Below are positions 16,668-25,929 of a DNA stretch of 64,000 nucleotides, piece after piece. Location: positions 26,077-90,076 of the forward strand of contig DATCLY010000025.1 in assembly GCA_036563665.1 (NCBI GenBank), written 5' to 3'. Position 1 is the first letter of the stretch. Each line of letters opens with the position of its first letter. The DNA comes from FEN-1219 sp036563665 (GTDB lineage: Bacteria > Pseudomonadota > Gammaproteobacteria > Steroidobacterales > Rariloculaceae). The translations under genes were made by a program, and so were the position numbers. Under the pieces are notes generated by a model. That model did not search any database, was not told the origin of the DNA, and saw nothing but the letters and a program-made list of their open reading frames with translations.

Positions 16668-17107
16668 TCATTGCACGGACGGATCGATCGTCGCCGGCAA
16701 CGGCCAGTTGCCGTGATACGGCGGCCAGTTCGGAACGGCGAGCTCCGGCGGCGGATAGAACATGGCCGTGTAGATCGTGCGGATGCGGTTGCCGTCGATG
16801 AAGAACCATTCGCTGAACGCGTTGCGCGGCGTCGGCGAGCCCGGACGACGAATGAAGACGCCGTAGGCCAGCACCGCCTGCGCCTCCACGTCGATCAGCG
16901 GAATCCTCCGGGCCACGACCATCTGCAGGTTGAAGTTCTCGAGGCCGCTCACGCAGTCGCGCTCGCCCTGCCCCGCTTGATTCGGTCCGCCGGACGCGGC
17001 GGCCGGCCGCACCGGCGGCAGGAACCGGCCCGCCGGCGCGGGCGTGCCGTGGGGCCCGCCCCGAGCGCGAGCAGGCCGAGCACCAGACACGAAACCGATC
17101 GCCGCAT
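16668..17107 (-). pseudogene. frameshifted exported DUF8021-like gene
   Basis: The ATG at 17107, behind CAGGGGGAAGACCC, opens a signal peptide (MRRSVSCLVLGLLALGAGP). That frame then runs into Arg/Cys-rich nonsense and stops. The mature protein continues in a second frame: RDCVSGLENFNLQMVVARR, DVEAQAVLAYGVFIRR, NAFSEWFFIDGNRIRTIYTA and a final WPPYHGNWPLPA. The switch lies near the G/C runs at about 17040-17070. The body resembles the C-terminal half of the DUF8021-like protein at 57441-58286, so an N-terminal half also seems to be missing. Real decay or a one-base sequence error cannot be told apart here. Confidence 0.6.
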
Positions 17108-17413
17108 GGGTCTTCCCCCTGACGAATCCCGCAAGCGGCCGCAGTCTACCAGCATCGGCCGGCGTCTCGCCGCCAACGCCGCCGGCAACGCCTTGCCGCA
17201 CGCGGTGGTGTTATCTCATCGCGCCCCGCCGCGTACCAGCGCCGAGCCTTCGCCGCCCCGCCGCGGTGCGCGGCCGCCGCCCTGGGTGACGTAAGTCGTT
17301 GTGCGCGCTCGCATGGCCGCTTGGCACGCGCGGTGCAATGGAATGCGCGCGTGGTTGCACACGTGAGCCATTCCCTCGATGACAACCGTTCGACACAAGG
17401 AGGCGTCTTTCTC
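17108..17413. other. intergenic region upstream of the lipoprotein gene
   Basis: 306 bases without a gene. It holds a sigma54-like element at 17321-17338 and a ribosome site (AAGGAGG, 17398-17404). Nothing else is evident. Confidence 0.4.
17321..17338 (+). promoter_or_regulatory. sigma54-like (-24/-12) promoter
   Basis: TGGCAC (17322-17327) and GTGCAA (17333-17338) place GG and GC exactly 10 bases apart, as sigma54 requires; the -12 element has GTGC in place of TTGC. The predicted start is near 17348, 66 bases before the lipoprotein ATG. No enhancer site was identified. Confidence 0.4.
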
Positions 17414-17650
17414 ATGCGGCTTCGTAACTTCACCATAGCGGCGGCGGCAGCGCCGCTCCTCGCGGGCTGCGGCGTGCTCGACGAGCTGACGTTCCTGAGC
17501 CCGCCGCGGCTCGACCCCAGCAAGGTGTACCTCGGCACGAGCATCATCGACGTGCCGCGCTGGGAGCTCGAGCGCTATGCGTGCGTGGAGGGGCCGCTGC
17601 TCTGCGAGAACGCGGGCGCCATCATGTTCACGTGCCGCTGCTCGTACTGA
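17414..17650 (+). CDS. small lipoprotein, unknown function
   Basis: 78 residues from the ATG at 17414, ten bases after AAGGAGG. The signal peptide ends in the lipobox LLAGC (15-19), so Cys19 should be lipidated. The mature part is about 60 residues with five further Cys, including a C-terminal MFTCRCSY, which suggests disulfides or metal binding in the periplasm. No homologous family is recognised. The upstream sigma54-like element suggests it is switched on under particular conditions. Confidence 0.7.
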   Translation: MRLRNFTIAAAAAPLLAGCGVLDELTFLSPPRLDPSKVYLGTSIIDVPRWELERYACVEGPLLCENAGAIMFTCRCSY

Positions 17651-17720
17651 TGGACACGCCGTTGCGATGCGGCCCGGCCTCGGAGCCGAAAGCTCTCGAG
17701 CTGCCGGCGTCTGGTTCGCG

Positions 17721-20147
17721 CTAGAGCGGCGGCCCGGGCGGCAATGGATAGCGGGAGCGCGGCCGCTCGCCCCACGACAACCGCGGCCGCTTCGCGGCCT
17801 CCCCCACCGGGTCGTCGAGAAAGCGCGCGATATCGCGCGCAGATTGCCGCAGGTGCGCCTGGGTGAGCGGATCGGCGCTCCGTTTGCCGGTCAGCTCCTC
17901 GCCTAGCGCGGCGAGCCGATCCAGCACGTAGGCGCGGACCTCGGGCGCGGCCTGCGGATCGCCGCCGAGCCTCATCATCGCATCCAGCATCACGCCTTGC
18001 GTCACGCGCCGCAGCGCCGCATGGCGCGGGTTCCGATCGGGCGGCGCGTGCCACGTTCGCGCGAGCAGCGTCTCGACCACCTCGGGCAGCGTGACCGTGG
18101 CGGGATCGCGGTCGCCGAATGCCACGAGCCGCGCGGCGCGCGCGGGCTCGAGCAGCGGGTCGATCACCATGGACGCGAGCACGCGGGCCGCCCGCAGGTG
18201 ATCGAACGCGTAGTCGTCGGACAGGTCCTCGAGATTGCTGCCGGGATGCGTCGTGAGCAGCACGAGCACGCGCTCGGGCAGCACCAGACGCTCGGGCTCG
18301 ATGGCTTCCATGAGCAGGCCGAGCACCTCGCGCTGCAGCGGCGCGGGCACGATCTCCGTGGGCGGGAGCGTTTCGCCCTTCACGACCAGGTTGTGATACA
18401 TCCCGCCGACGTAGCGCAGGCCCGCCTCGATGGCCCAGCGGTGATGCAGATACGTCATCCAGAAGCGCATGTCGCGCAGCGCGCCGATCGGCTCGCCCGG
18501 CTTCAGCATGCCGGTGCCGAAGCGCTCGAGCAGCAGCTCGCGGGCGGCCATCGTCTCGCGCAGATACTCGGCCGGCGAGGCGCGGTCGTCGTACCACGCC
18601 CAGCGCGGATCGGTGCTCGGCACGTACAGGATCTCCCGCTTCCGCATCTCGGCGATGATGCCTTCGAGCACGGCCTCCTCTTCCTCCGGCGCGGCCTCGG
18701 TGTAGGCGTAGCGCGCCATGAGCTTGTCGTACTCGCCGATCCCGCGGGCGAAGGACTCCGAAAGATCGAGCTTGTCGTTCACCACGGCGAGCCGGGGCGT
18801 CGGATACTCCATGACGGACGCCCGCTCGTTGATGCTCGACGCCCAGTTGTGGCCGAAGCCCAGGGCGTGGCCCAGCTCGTGCGCGGTGAGGAGCGACTGG
18901 CGCAGCAGCACCATGTCGCGCTGCGCGGCCGGCATCTCGGCCGCATCCTCCGGCCGCACCGGCATGTAGCTGTCCCAATAGTTGGCGATCGTGCGGATGC
19001 GATGCGAATCCATGCGCGTCTTCGAGCCCAGGATCTCGCCCGTGCGCGGATCGCGGTAGGTGCCGCCGCTCGAGAAGCCGCGCTCGTCGCGCTCGATCCA
19101 CAGGATCCACGCGTAGCGGATGTCCATCGGGTCCATGTCGGGCGTCGGATCGCGCACCTGAACCGCGTCCTTGAACCCGGCCGCCTCGAACGCCTCGTTC
19201 CACCAGAGCGCCCCTTCGCGCATGGCGGTGCGGATCGGCTCGGGGATCGCCGGGTCGAGGTAGAACACGATCGGCCGCACGGGCTCGCTCAGCTCCGCTT
19301 CGGGATCCCGCTTCTCGAGCCGCCAGCGCGTCACCCATTCGGTCTCCGTGCCGTCGTCGAAGGGGCTCGCGTAGTCGCGAAAGCCCACGCTGCTCACGCC
19401 GATGCGGGGGTCGGCGCGGCGCGGCCGGTAGCCCGTGGGCGCCCGGAGGAACGAGTGATGGATGCGCAGCGACAGCGCCGTCGCGTCGGGCGCGACGTTG
19501 GCCACGACCGGCCCCGGGTCGCGCACGGCGAACGTGACCAGCGTCTCGATCTCGGTGTTGTCGGGAAAGGCCTTCATGCGCGGCGGGTAGAAACCGCTGC
19601 GCTCCTCGTCGAAGCGGAACTCGCCCTGCCCGCGCTCGGACAGCCGCGCCTCGAGGCCCGCGGCGTCGCGCAGGAAGAGGGCCGTTCCGTCCACGAGGAG
19701 GCGCTCGCCGATCGCGGCCTCCACGGGCAGCGCCGCGATCACCGAGGAAGCGAACGAGTCGCGCACGTTTTGCGCGCGCGCCTCGTCACCGAGCGCGCGA
19801 TAGCGCAAGTTCTGCTCTTCCACGAGCACGCGCGGCCCGGCCCGCCGGAAGCGGATCACGCTGCTCTTCAGGATGCCGCGGTCGAGCGGCAGCTCCACGG
19901 AGCCGCCGCCGGTGGCGGCCGAGACGTAGTAGAGCACGTCCTCGTCGAGCGCCGGGATCTCGAGCAGCACGCGTCCGCGCGCCTCGTCCCAGTAGAACGG
20001 GAGGAACCCTTCCTCGCGCTCGAGGCCGGCCGTCCGCTCGGCGATGCCCGGCGCCCGCTCGGGCTGCGCGGGCGCGACGGCCGGGGAGCCGACGAGAGCG
20101 GCGACGATGACGATGCGAGCACGCAGGCACGCCGACATCACGCTCAC
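17721..20147 (-). CDS. large exported zinc metalloprotease (DUF4953/DUF5117 type)
   Basis: 808 residues from the GTG at 20147; a GTG at 20141, seven bases after GGAGG, is as likely. Signal peptide within 1-28. The zinc motif HELGHALGFGH lies at 423-433 (His423, Glu424, His427, His433), the metzincin-like HExxHxxGxxH, followed by MEYPTPR with a Met-turn-like Met. The N-terminal ~280 residues match DUF5117/DUF5118 and the C-terminal part is DUF4953. These large periplasmic or outer-membrane-associated proteases are known mainly from domain surveys. The gene starts 7 bases after the M20 hydrolase stop, in an operon with a TonB receptor. Confidence 0.88.
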   Translation of the reverse strand: MSVMSACLRARIVIVAALVGSPAVAPAQPERAPGIAERTAGLEREEGFLPFYWDEARGRVLLEIPALDEDVLYYVSAATGGGSVELPLDRGILKSSVIRFRRAGPRVLVEEQNLRYRALGDEARAQNVRDSFASSVIAALPVEAAIGERLLVDGTALFLRDAAGLEARLSERGQGEFRFDEERSGFYPPRMKAFPDNTEIETLVTFAVRDPGPVVANVAPDATALSLRIHHSFLRAPTGYRPRRADPRIGVSSVGFRDYASPFDDGTETEWVTRWRLEKRDPEAELSEPVRPIVFYLDPAIPEPIRTAMREGALWWNEAFEAAGFKDAVQVRDPTPDMDPMDIRYAWILWIERDERGFSSGGTYRDPRTGEILGSKTRMDSHRIRTIANYWDSYMPVRPEDAAEMPAAQRDMVLLRQSLLTAHELGHALGFGHNWASSINERASVMEYPTPRLAVVNDKLDLSESFARGIGEYDKLMARYAYTEAAPEEEEAVLEGIIAEMRKREILYVPSTDPRWAWYDDRASPAEYLRETMAARELLLERFGTGMLKPGEPIGALRDMRFWMTYLHHRWAIEAGLRYVGGMYHNLVVKGETLPPTEIVPAPLQREVLGLLMEAIEPERLVLPERVLVLLTTHPGSNLEDLSDDYAFDHLRAARVLASMVIDPLLEPARAARLVAFGDRDPATVTLPEVVETLLARTWHAPPDRNPRHAALRRVTQGVMLDAMMRLGGDPQAAPEVRAYVLDRLAALGEELTGKRSADPLTQAHLRQSARDIARFLDDPVGEAAKRPRLSWGERPRSRYPLPPGPPL

Positions 20148-20154
20148 GCCTCCG

Positions 20155-21768
20155 TCACTTCGCGCTCGAGGCGCGCACGGTCGGATACTCGATGCCGAGC
20201 TGCTCGAGGTAGGTGTCGTACTTCTCGGGGTCGTAGTAGTAGGGGCGCATCTCCGGGCGCCACCGCGCCATGATGTCGGCGTTCAGATGGATGGCCGGGC
20301 GGTCCTCCGGCCGCAGCAGCGGCTGGTACTGCGTTTCCTTCGTCTGCACGTGTTCGAAGTAGTCCCAGGCGGCCTCGAGCAACGCCTCGTCCGTCAAGAG
20401 ATCGTAGAGATTGAGCGCCTGCGCCTTGGCGCCCGCGACGATGCCCTTGTGCGCGATCGGCGTGGCCATCGCCACGGCGTTCGCCCAGTTGTGGCCCGGC
20501 AGGTTCGGAATGTTCGCGGGATAGCGCAGGGTGATCGTGGGCACCTGCCACGACACGTCGCCGATGTCGTCGGAGCCGCCGCCCGTGTTCTCCTCGGGCG
20601 GCCGCGGCGGCCTGAGCTCCTGCGGCACCTCGGTCTCGAGCCCCTTCTCGGGCACGCCGATCTCCGCCTGCAGGGCCTTCGCGAGCGTGACGTCGGCCTC
20701 GGACCATTCCGGCATGCCGACGTAGCGGATGTTCTCGAACGCGCGCTCGGCCATCGCCTTGTTCATGTGCTGCGGCCACGCGCTGCCGAGCACCGTGGAG
20801 TCCCACGTCGTGTTCGTCATGAGCGCGGCACCCTGCGCCATCCGGTCCGCGATCTCCCAGAGCCCCTTGATGTGGTCGTAGTCGCTCTCGCGCAGGAAGA
20901 ACCAGATGCTCGCCTCCGGCGGGACGACGTTGGGCTGATCGCCGCCGTCGACGATCACCGAATGGATGCGCTGCGACAGGCGCAGGTGCTCGCGGCGGTA
21001 GTTCATGCCGATGTTCATGAGCTCCACCGCGTCCAGGGCGCTCCTGCCCCGCCACGGCGCGCCCGCGCTGTGCGCGCTCTCGCCGTGGAAGTCGTAGCGC
21101 ACCGACACGAGGCCGTTGCCGCCGCCCGGCCCCCACGACACGCCGAACGCGTTCCCGACGTGCGAGAAGAGCACCGCGTCCACGTTCTCGAAGTAGCCGT
21201 CGCGCACGTAGAACGCCTTGGTCGCGAGCTGCTCCTCGGCGACGCCTGGCCAGATCTTGATGGTGCCTTCGATGCCGCGCTCCTCCATGACCTCCTTCAC
21301 CGCGAGCGCGGCGACGATGTTCACCACCTGGCCCGAGTTGTGCCCTTCGCCGTGGCCCGGAGCGCCGGGGACGATCGGGTCGTGATAGGCCACGCCGGGC
21401 TTCTGCGAAGCCTTGGGGATGCCGTCGATGTCGGAGCCGAGGGCGATGACCGGCTCGCCCGAGCCCCACGTGGCCATCCACGCCGTCGGTATGCCGGAGA
21501 TGCCGCGCATCACCTCGAACCCGTTCTCCTCGAGCAGTCGCGTGAGGTACGCGGACGTCTCGAACTCCTGGAAGCCGAGCTCGCCGAAGCTGAAGATCAT
21601 GTCGTTCATCACCTGAGCCAGCTTGGCGCGCTCCTCGACCTCGGCGACGAGGCGGCGCCTGATCTCCTCGCGCGCCGGGTCGAGCATCTCGTCCGAGGCG
21701 AGCGCGGTCGCGGCCATGCTCCCGAGGACGGCGGCGCTGACGGAAGCGGACAGTCGAATGCCATTCAT
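20155..21768 (-). CDS. exported M20-family amidohydrolase (AbgB-like)
   Basis: 537 residues. I choose the ATG at 21768 because AGGAGA lies nine bases upstream and the signal peptide (SASVSAAVLGSMAATALAS) follows; an ATG at 21789 is also in frame. M20 metallopeptidase features: LGSDIDGIP, GHGEGHNSG (138-146) with metal-binding His, PGVAEEQLATK with the catalytic Glu, FHGESAHSAG (dimerisation-domain start) and GGGSDDIGDV. Closest known type: p-aminobenzoyl-glutamate hydrolase subunit B and related aminoacylases, which cut amide bonds of N-acyl amino acids. It sits between the TonB receptor and the metalloprotease. Confidence 0.88.
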   Translation of the reverse strand: MNGIRLSASVSAAVLGSMAATALASDEMLDPAREEIRRRLVAEVEERAKLAQVMNDMIFSFGELGFQEFETSAYLTRLLEENGFEVMRGISGIPTAWMATWGSGEPVIALGSDIDGIPKASQKPGVAYHDPIVPGAPGHGEGHNSGQVVNIVAALAVKEVMEERGIEGTIKIWPGVAEEQLATKAFYVRDGYFENVDAVLFSHVGNAFGVSWGPGGGNGLVSVRYDFHGESAHSAGAPWRGRSALDAVELMNIGMNYRREHLRLSQRIHSVIVDGGDQPNVVPPEASIWFFLRESDYDHIKGLWEIADRMAQGAALMTNTTWDSTVLGSAWPQHMNKAMAERAFENIRYVGMPEWSEADVTLAKALQAEIGVPEKGLETEVPQELRPPRPPEENTGGGSDDIGDVSWQVPTITLRYPANIPNLPGHNWANAVAMATPIAHKGIVAGAKAQALNLYDLLTDEALLEAAWDYFEHVQTKETQYQPLLRPEDRPAIHLNADIMARWRPEMRPYYYDPEKYDTYLEQLGIEYPTVRASSAK

Positions 21769-21824
21769 CTCGATCGCTCTCCTGATCATCGTGGGTTTGC
21801 CTGGCGGCGGCTCGATCGGCGGCC

Positions 21825-24608
21825 TCAGAAGTTGAGCCGCATCCCGAGCCGGAAGCTTCGTCCGAGCGTGTCGTACAGGCCGCGGTTCGTGATGGGGTAG
21901 CCGATCGCGTTCTCCGCCCCCTGCCCGGCCGGGTCGTCCACGAGGACGGGATCCGTGTCGAACAGGTTCTTCACGCTCAGGAACACCTCGGCGTCGAGGC
22001 CGCGCAGGTTGAACGTGCGCGAGGCGTACGCGTCGAAGTACACCTCGCCCTCCACGCTGTTGTCGTTGATGGTGTAGTACGGCGGCTCGACCTCCGGGCA
22101 GTCGGTCACGCATTCGATGTATGCGTTGCTGATCACGCCGTCGCTCACGCCTCGCGCGATCAGGTTGAAGCTCCACGCATCGCCCATGCCGTAGCCGAAC
22201 ACGATCCGATAGGTCCAGTCCGGCGTGCTGCCCGCGTTCGAGCCGGCGTTGTCGATGGCCGTGACGCCGTCGTCGACGATGTCGTCGATGTAGCTGGTGG
22301 CGAGCGCGCGCACGCTGAACGTGCCGGGGCCGACGTCGTAGGACCAGCTCGCTTCGTAGTCGACGCCCTTGGCCTGCATGCGGTTCAGGTTCTCGTAGTA
22401 GAGATCGATCGTGCTCAGTACGCCGTCCACGTACTTCATGTTGTCGCAGTAGCGCTGCACGTCGAACACGAAGCAGAAGTCCGCCGTCTGCTGCGCGCTC
22501 ACGAAGCTGATCACACCCGAGATGTCCACGTCGTAGTAGTCGATGGACGCCGCGAAGCGAGGCGCGAAGCCGGGCTTGAGCACCAGGCCGACACCGAGCG
22601 AGTCGGCCTCCTCCGGCTTCACCTTCGTGCTGCCCATGAGGTTCTGCACGAAGGGCACGGACTGGCCGTTGATCGCCACCGCGTTGGTGCGCGCCGTGCC
22701 CGTCTCGAAGAGCTCGGCCAGGTTCGGCGAGCGGATGTCGCGCGACCTGGTCATGCGCAACGTGACCGCGTCGACGGGCGAGTACACGATGCCGGCCTTC
22801 CAGGTGCGCACGCCACCGGACGTGCTGTAGTCGGTGTAGCGGGCCGCGGCATTGAACTCGAGGCGGTCGAGCAGCGGAATCACCGTCTCTCCGTACACCT
22901 CGGCGACGTCGTACTCGCCTTCCGTCACCTTGTAGTTGCCGTACTTCCAGCCGTTCTGGTAGATCGGGTCGACCTCGCCGGTCATCTGCTCCTTGCGCCA
23001 CTCGGCGCCCATGGCGAACGAGATGTCGCCGGCCAAGCCGCGGAAGTCGTTCGTCGTGAAGTTCACGGCCACGACGTCCTGCTGGAAGCGCTGCTCGCGC
23101 CGCGGCCGGCCCAGCACGTAATCGAGCGCCTCCTGGCTCGCCACGCCCACGCCGAAGCGGTTGAGCGGCACGCAGCCGTTGTCGGGGTCCGTCAAGGTCG
23201 AGCGGCAGACGATCTCGCCCGTATCCGGATGGAAGACGGCGTCGGTGGCGAGCGCCAGCCGCTCGAAGTGGAACGTCGGCGTCTCGTGCTCGTCGGTCTT
23301 CGTGATGCCCTTCTGGTAATAGGTATCCCACGACCAGGTCTTGCCGAACGCGTCGAGGCTGCCGTTCGCGCCGACCACGTAGCGCGTGGTGTCGCGCTCG
23401 TTGTTGCTGCCGGAGGCCGGCATGTCGGCGTTGCTCGTGCCCATCGTGAACGTCTCGAGGCCCAGGTCCTCCATCTGCTGCCGGACGGACGCGGGCAGGA
23501 AAGCGTTGTCACGCCGGATGACGATGCCCGTCTGGGTGGGCCGGATGTAGTAGCTCAGGCCTTCATACGCGGCGTGCGAGGCCTGAAAGAACACCTCGGT
23601 GTCGGGTCCGACCATGTAGCCCAGGCGAGTGAACAGGCTGTCCCGCTCGTCGTCGGCGAGCAGCGAATTCGTGCCGATCATGGCCGAGCCCGTGTACTCC
23701 CAGTCCCCGCCGACCATCCACTGGCCGGACACCTGACCGTAATCCAACTGATGCACCGAGCCGCCCTCGCCGAAGTACGTGCCGCGCAGCGGACCGGACG
23801 TGATGAGGCCGCCCGGCGCGTACGCGGAGATGCCGATGCCCTCCGAGACGAGGTAGTAGGGAGCGCCCGGAGACTTGTCGGGATTGACGATCCCGAAGTA
23901 CCCCGTCCGGGCCCAGTCCTTGGCCGTATAGTGGATGCCGTCCGAGCTGTACGTCTCCCCGCTCACGAGAAGGTGGGCCCTGTCGTCCGCGAAGCGGTGG
24001 CCGGCCGTGACCGTGATCTTGCGGTTGTCGTTCTCGCCGTCGAAGGTGTGGCCGTACTGCACCTCGGACTTCACGCCCGTGAATTCCTTGTCGAGGATGA
24101 AGTTCACCACGCCGCCGATCGCGTCTGAGCCGTACGCGGAGGAGGCGCCGCCCGTCACGACCTCCACCTGCTTCACCAGCGACTGAGGGAAGGTATTCGT
24201 GTCCACCTGCCCGGTGGACGCCGACACCACGGAGCGCTGACCGTCGAAGAGCACGAGCGTGCGCCCGGTGCCGAGCGAGCGCAGATTGAGCGCGGCGATG
24301 CCGGCCTGGCCGTTCGACAACGAGCCCGAGTTCGTGGTGGAAGTGGAGCTGCCCTTCACCGAAGGCAGCGTCATCACCAATTCGGCGACGCTGCCGGGCG
24401 CATACATCTGGATCTCGTCCTCACCGATCACCGATACCGGCGTCGGCGTGTCGTAGCCGTTGCGCACCACGCGGGAGCCCGTGACGAGGATCTGCTCCAC
24501 GCTCTCGGTGGGCGGCGCGCCTCCCGCCGCAGGGCTCTGGGCGCGAGCCACGCCCGACATGGACACGACGGCAGGAATGACCAGGGCGCAAGACCTGAGC
24601 GAGCTCAT
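21825..24608 (-). CDS. TonB-dependent outer-membrane receptor
   Basis: 927 residues from the ATG at 24608, eight bases after GGAGGG. After the signal peptide (ends VARAQ) comes a TonB-box region (SVEQILVTGSRV), then the plug domain (TPTPVSVIGEDEI, LNLRSLGTGRTLVLFDGQR, QVEVVTGGASSAYGSDAIGG). A 22-strand barrel ends in LGMRLNF with the C-terminal Phe. Such receptors import large substrates with energy from TonB-ExbBD. The downstream M20 amidohydrolase and metalloprotease suggest peptides or amino-acid conjugates as cargo rather than iron; that is inference. No N-terminal signalling (STN) domain is seen. Confidence 0.93.
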   Translation of the reverse strand: MSSLRSCALVIPAVVSMSGVARAQSPAAGGAPPTESVEQILVTGSRVVRNGYDTPTPVSVIGEDEIQMYAPGSVAELVMTLPSVKGSSTSTTNSGSLSNGQAGIAALNLRSLGTGRTLVLFDGQRSVVSASTGQVDTNTFPQSLVKQVEVVTGGASSAYGSDAIGGVVNFILDKEFTGVKSEVQYGHTFDGENDNRKITVTAGHRFADDRAHLLVSGETYSSDGIHYTAKDWARTGYFGIVNPDKSPGAPYYLVSEGIGISAYAPGGLITSGPLRGTYFGEGGSVHQLDYGQVSGQWMVGGDWEYTGSAMIGTNSLLADDERDSLFTRLGYMVGPDTEVFFQASHAAYEGLSYYIRPTQTGIVIRRDNAFLPASVRQQMEDLGLETFTMGTSNADMPASGSNNERDTTRYVVGANGSLDAFGKTWSWDTYYQKGITKTDEHETPTFHFERLALATDAVFHPDTGEIVCRSTLTDPDNGCVPLNRFGVGVASQEALDYVLGRPRREQRFQQDVVAVNFTTNDFRGLAGDISFAMGAEWRKEQMTGEVDPIYQNGWKYGNYKVTEGEYDVAEVYGETVIPLLDRLEFNAAARYTDYSTSGGVRTWKAGIVYSPVDAVTLRMTRSRDIRSPNLAELFETGTARTNAVAINGQSVPFVQNLMGSTKVKPEEADSLGVGLVLKPGFAPRFAASIDYYDVDISGVISFVSAQQTADFCFVFDVQRYCDNMKYVDGVLSTIDLYYENLNRMQAKGVDYEASWSYDVGPGTFSVRALATSYIDDIVDDGVTAIDNAGSNAGSTPDWTYRIVFGYGMGDAWSFNLIARGVSDGVISNAYIECVTDCPEVEPPYYTINDNSVEGEVYFDAYASRTFNLRGLDAEVFLSVKNLFDTDPVLVDDPAGQGAENAIGYPITNRGLYDTLGRSFRLGMRLNF

Positions 24609-25407
24609 GCGACTAACCCTCCCCGTGAATGAGCGAAAGTGAACGAAGCTCTTCTGGGAGGGAGCGGGAGCATCGGCCGTGCCAAGCCCGCGACCGCTCC
24701 CGCCATGAGGATGATGAGAAAGCGAGAGCGACGACGGTCGCCGTCGACGAGCGCACTGCGTCGAGGACGGTGGGGCGACGAGTTTTCTTTACGGCGAGAG
24801 CACTTGGGCGTGTCGGCGTCGGCGCCGCACGCAACGTCGGCGACTCGCGTGAAAAGAATTCAATTCGCGTCCGGCGCCGTCGGCACCGACTCGTGCCGCG
24901 CGAGCGCGCTGCAGCGCGTGCCTCTCACGAAGGCAAGGGAGCCCGCGACTGCGCCAATTTCGATCGCGGCGAGCGCGCGCACGCGAACGGGCGGCAGGCA
25001 CGCGCGACGCCAGGCGGACACCGCTGCCGCGCTTGCGTTCGGTGCAGGCTGCGCCTCGTCGTCCTCGCCGGCGTGCACGACGACGAGCGCGCGCACCGGG
25101 AAACGGCAGGCGGTCACGTTCGTGGCGCGTCGGCGGCTCTCGATCGTGCGCGCGCGCACTTCGCCCGCGCGTCAGGCGCGCCGGGAACGACCATCCGGCG
25201 AGATGGATGGCCGCCGGGCGCCCCTCTGCATGCGCCGTGGTGGACCGGATTTTCGGCGGATCCGCTCCACGCGCGGGCAGCGCGCTGCACCGCGACCGCT
25301 CAGGAGCGGTACGTAAGGTTCAAACGCCGCGCGAGGAACGAAGGCTTCGGCTATCATTCGGCGACTGCCGGCGGACGAGCCGGCCACCTTCCGAGGAGAA
25401 CTAGAAC
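24609..25407. other. 800-base intergenic region between divergent genes
   Basis: It separates the leftward TonB receptor and the rightward VOC gene. All open frames are Arg-rich and lack family resemblance. AT-richer patches near 24780-24795 (TTTTCTTTAC) and 24850 (AAAAGAATTCAATTC) may hold promoters or operators for the receptor. A TATCAT -10-like hexamer lies at 25352-25357, 51 bases before the VOC ATG. No RNA gene is recognised. Its length is unusual for this compact genome. Confidence 0.4.
25352..25357 (+). promoter_or_regulatory. -10-like element of the VOC gene
   Basis: TATCAT, the same -10 variant used before osmC (12307) and the propeller gene at 54756. No clear -35 at 17 bases. Confidence 0.35.
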
Positions 25408-25890
25408 ATGCGAAGGGTGCTCACGACGCTGCTCGGGCTCACGGCGGCGACATGGCTGATGGCGGCGCAGGCGCAGGTGACGGTCATCGCCGTTCGGCTC
25501 GGCGCGGACGACGTCGTCGCGCTCGCGAAGTTCTACGAGACGGCATTCGGCTTCAAGGAGATCGACCGCGTCGGGGACCCGGCGACCGAGATCATCATGC
25601 GTTACGGCAGCACGGTCGCCGAGGCCAAGGCAGGCTCGTCGCCCGAGTTCCTGCTGCAGAAGCGCGAGGCGGGCGCCGCCCCGGACCCCATTCACCACGC
25701 GGTCTTTCGCGTGCCCGACATCGCGGCCGCGGTGGCCGCCGCAACGGCCGCGGGTGCCAAGGTGGAGCGCGACGTGGTCACCGTGCCGATCGGCGGCGCG
25801 CCGATCAAGATCGCCATGCTCGTCGATCCCGACGGGAACGCGATCGAGCTCATGGAGCTACCGGAGGATCTCACTCACCTGCCTCATTAG
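25408..25890 (+). CDS. exported VOC (glyoxalase-fold) protein
   Basis: 160 residues from the ATG at 25408, behind GAGGAGAACTAGAAC. Signal peptide MRRVLTTLLGLTAATWLMAAQA. One vicinal-oxygen-chelate module: LAKFYETAFGFKEIDR, HHAVFRVPDIAAAVAAATAAG and LVDPDGNAIELME, with metal ligands expected at His in IHHAVF and Glu in AIELME. VOC proteins include glyoxalases, dioxygenases and resistance proteins; exported single-module members are uncharacterised. The next 900 bases hold a broken gene, so it is probably monocistronic. Confidence 0.85.
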   Translation: MRRVLTTLLGLTAATWLMAAQAQVTVIAVRLGADDVVALAKFYETAFGFKEIDRVGDPATEIIMRYGSTVAEAKAGSSPEFLLQKREAGAAPDPIHHAVFRVPDIAAAVAAATAAGAKVERDVVTVPIGGAPIKIAMLVDPDGNAIELMELPEDLTHLPH

Positions 25891-25929
25891 CACCGACTCG
25901 AGAGCGCAACGCGCGTGCGCGCACGCCGC

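Noticed and set aside
20155..23331. A single 1058-codon frame joining part of the TonB receptor region to the amidohydrolase
   Set aside because: Only the part from 21768 is protein-like; the upstream part is the receptor read out of frame, so this is not a fusion gene.
24860..25159. A 99-residue minus-strand frame in the large intergenic gap as a real gene
   Set aside because: No ribosome site, no recognised family and unbalanced composition.
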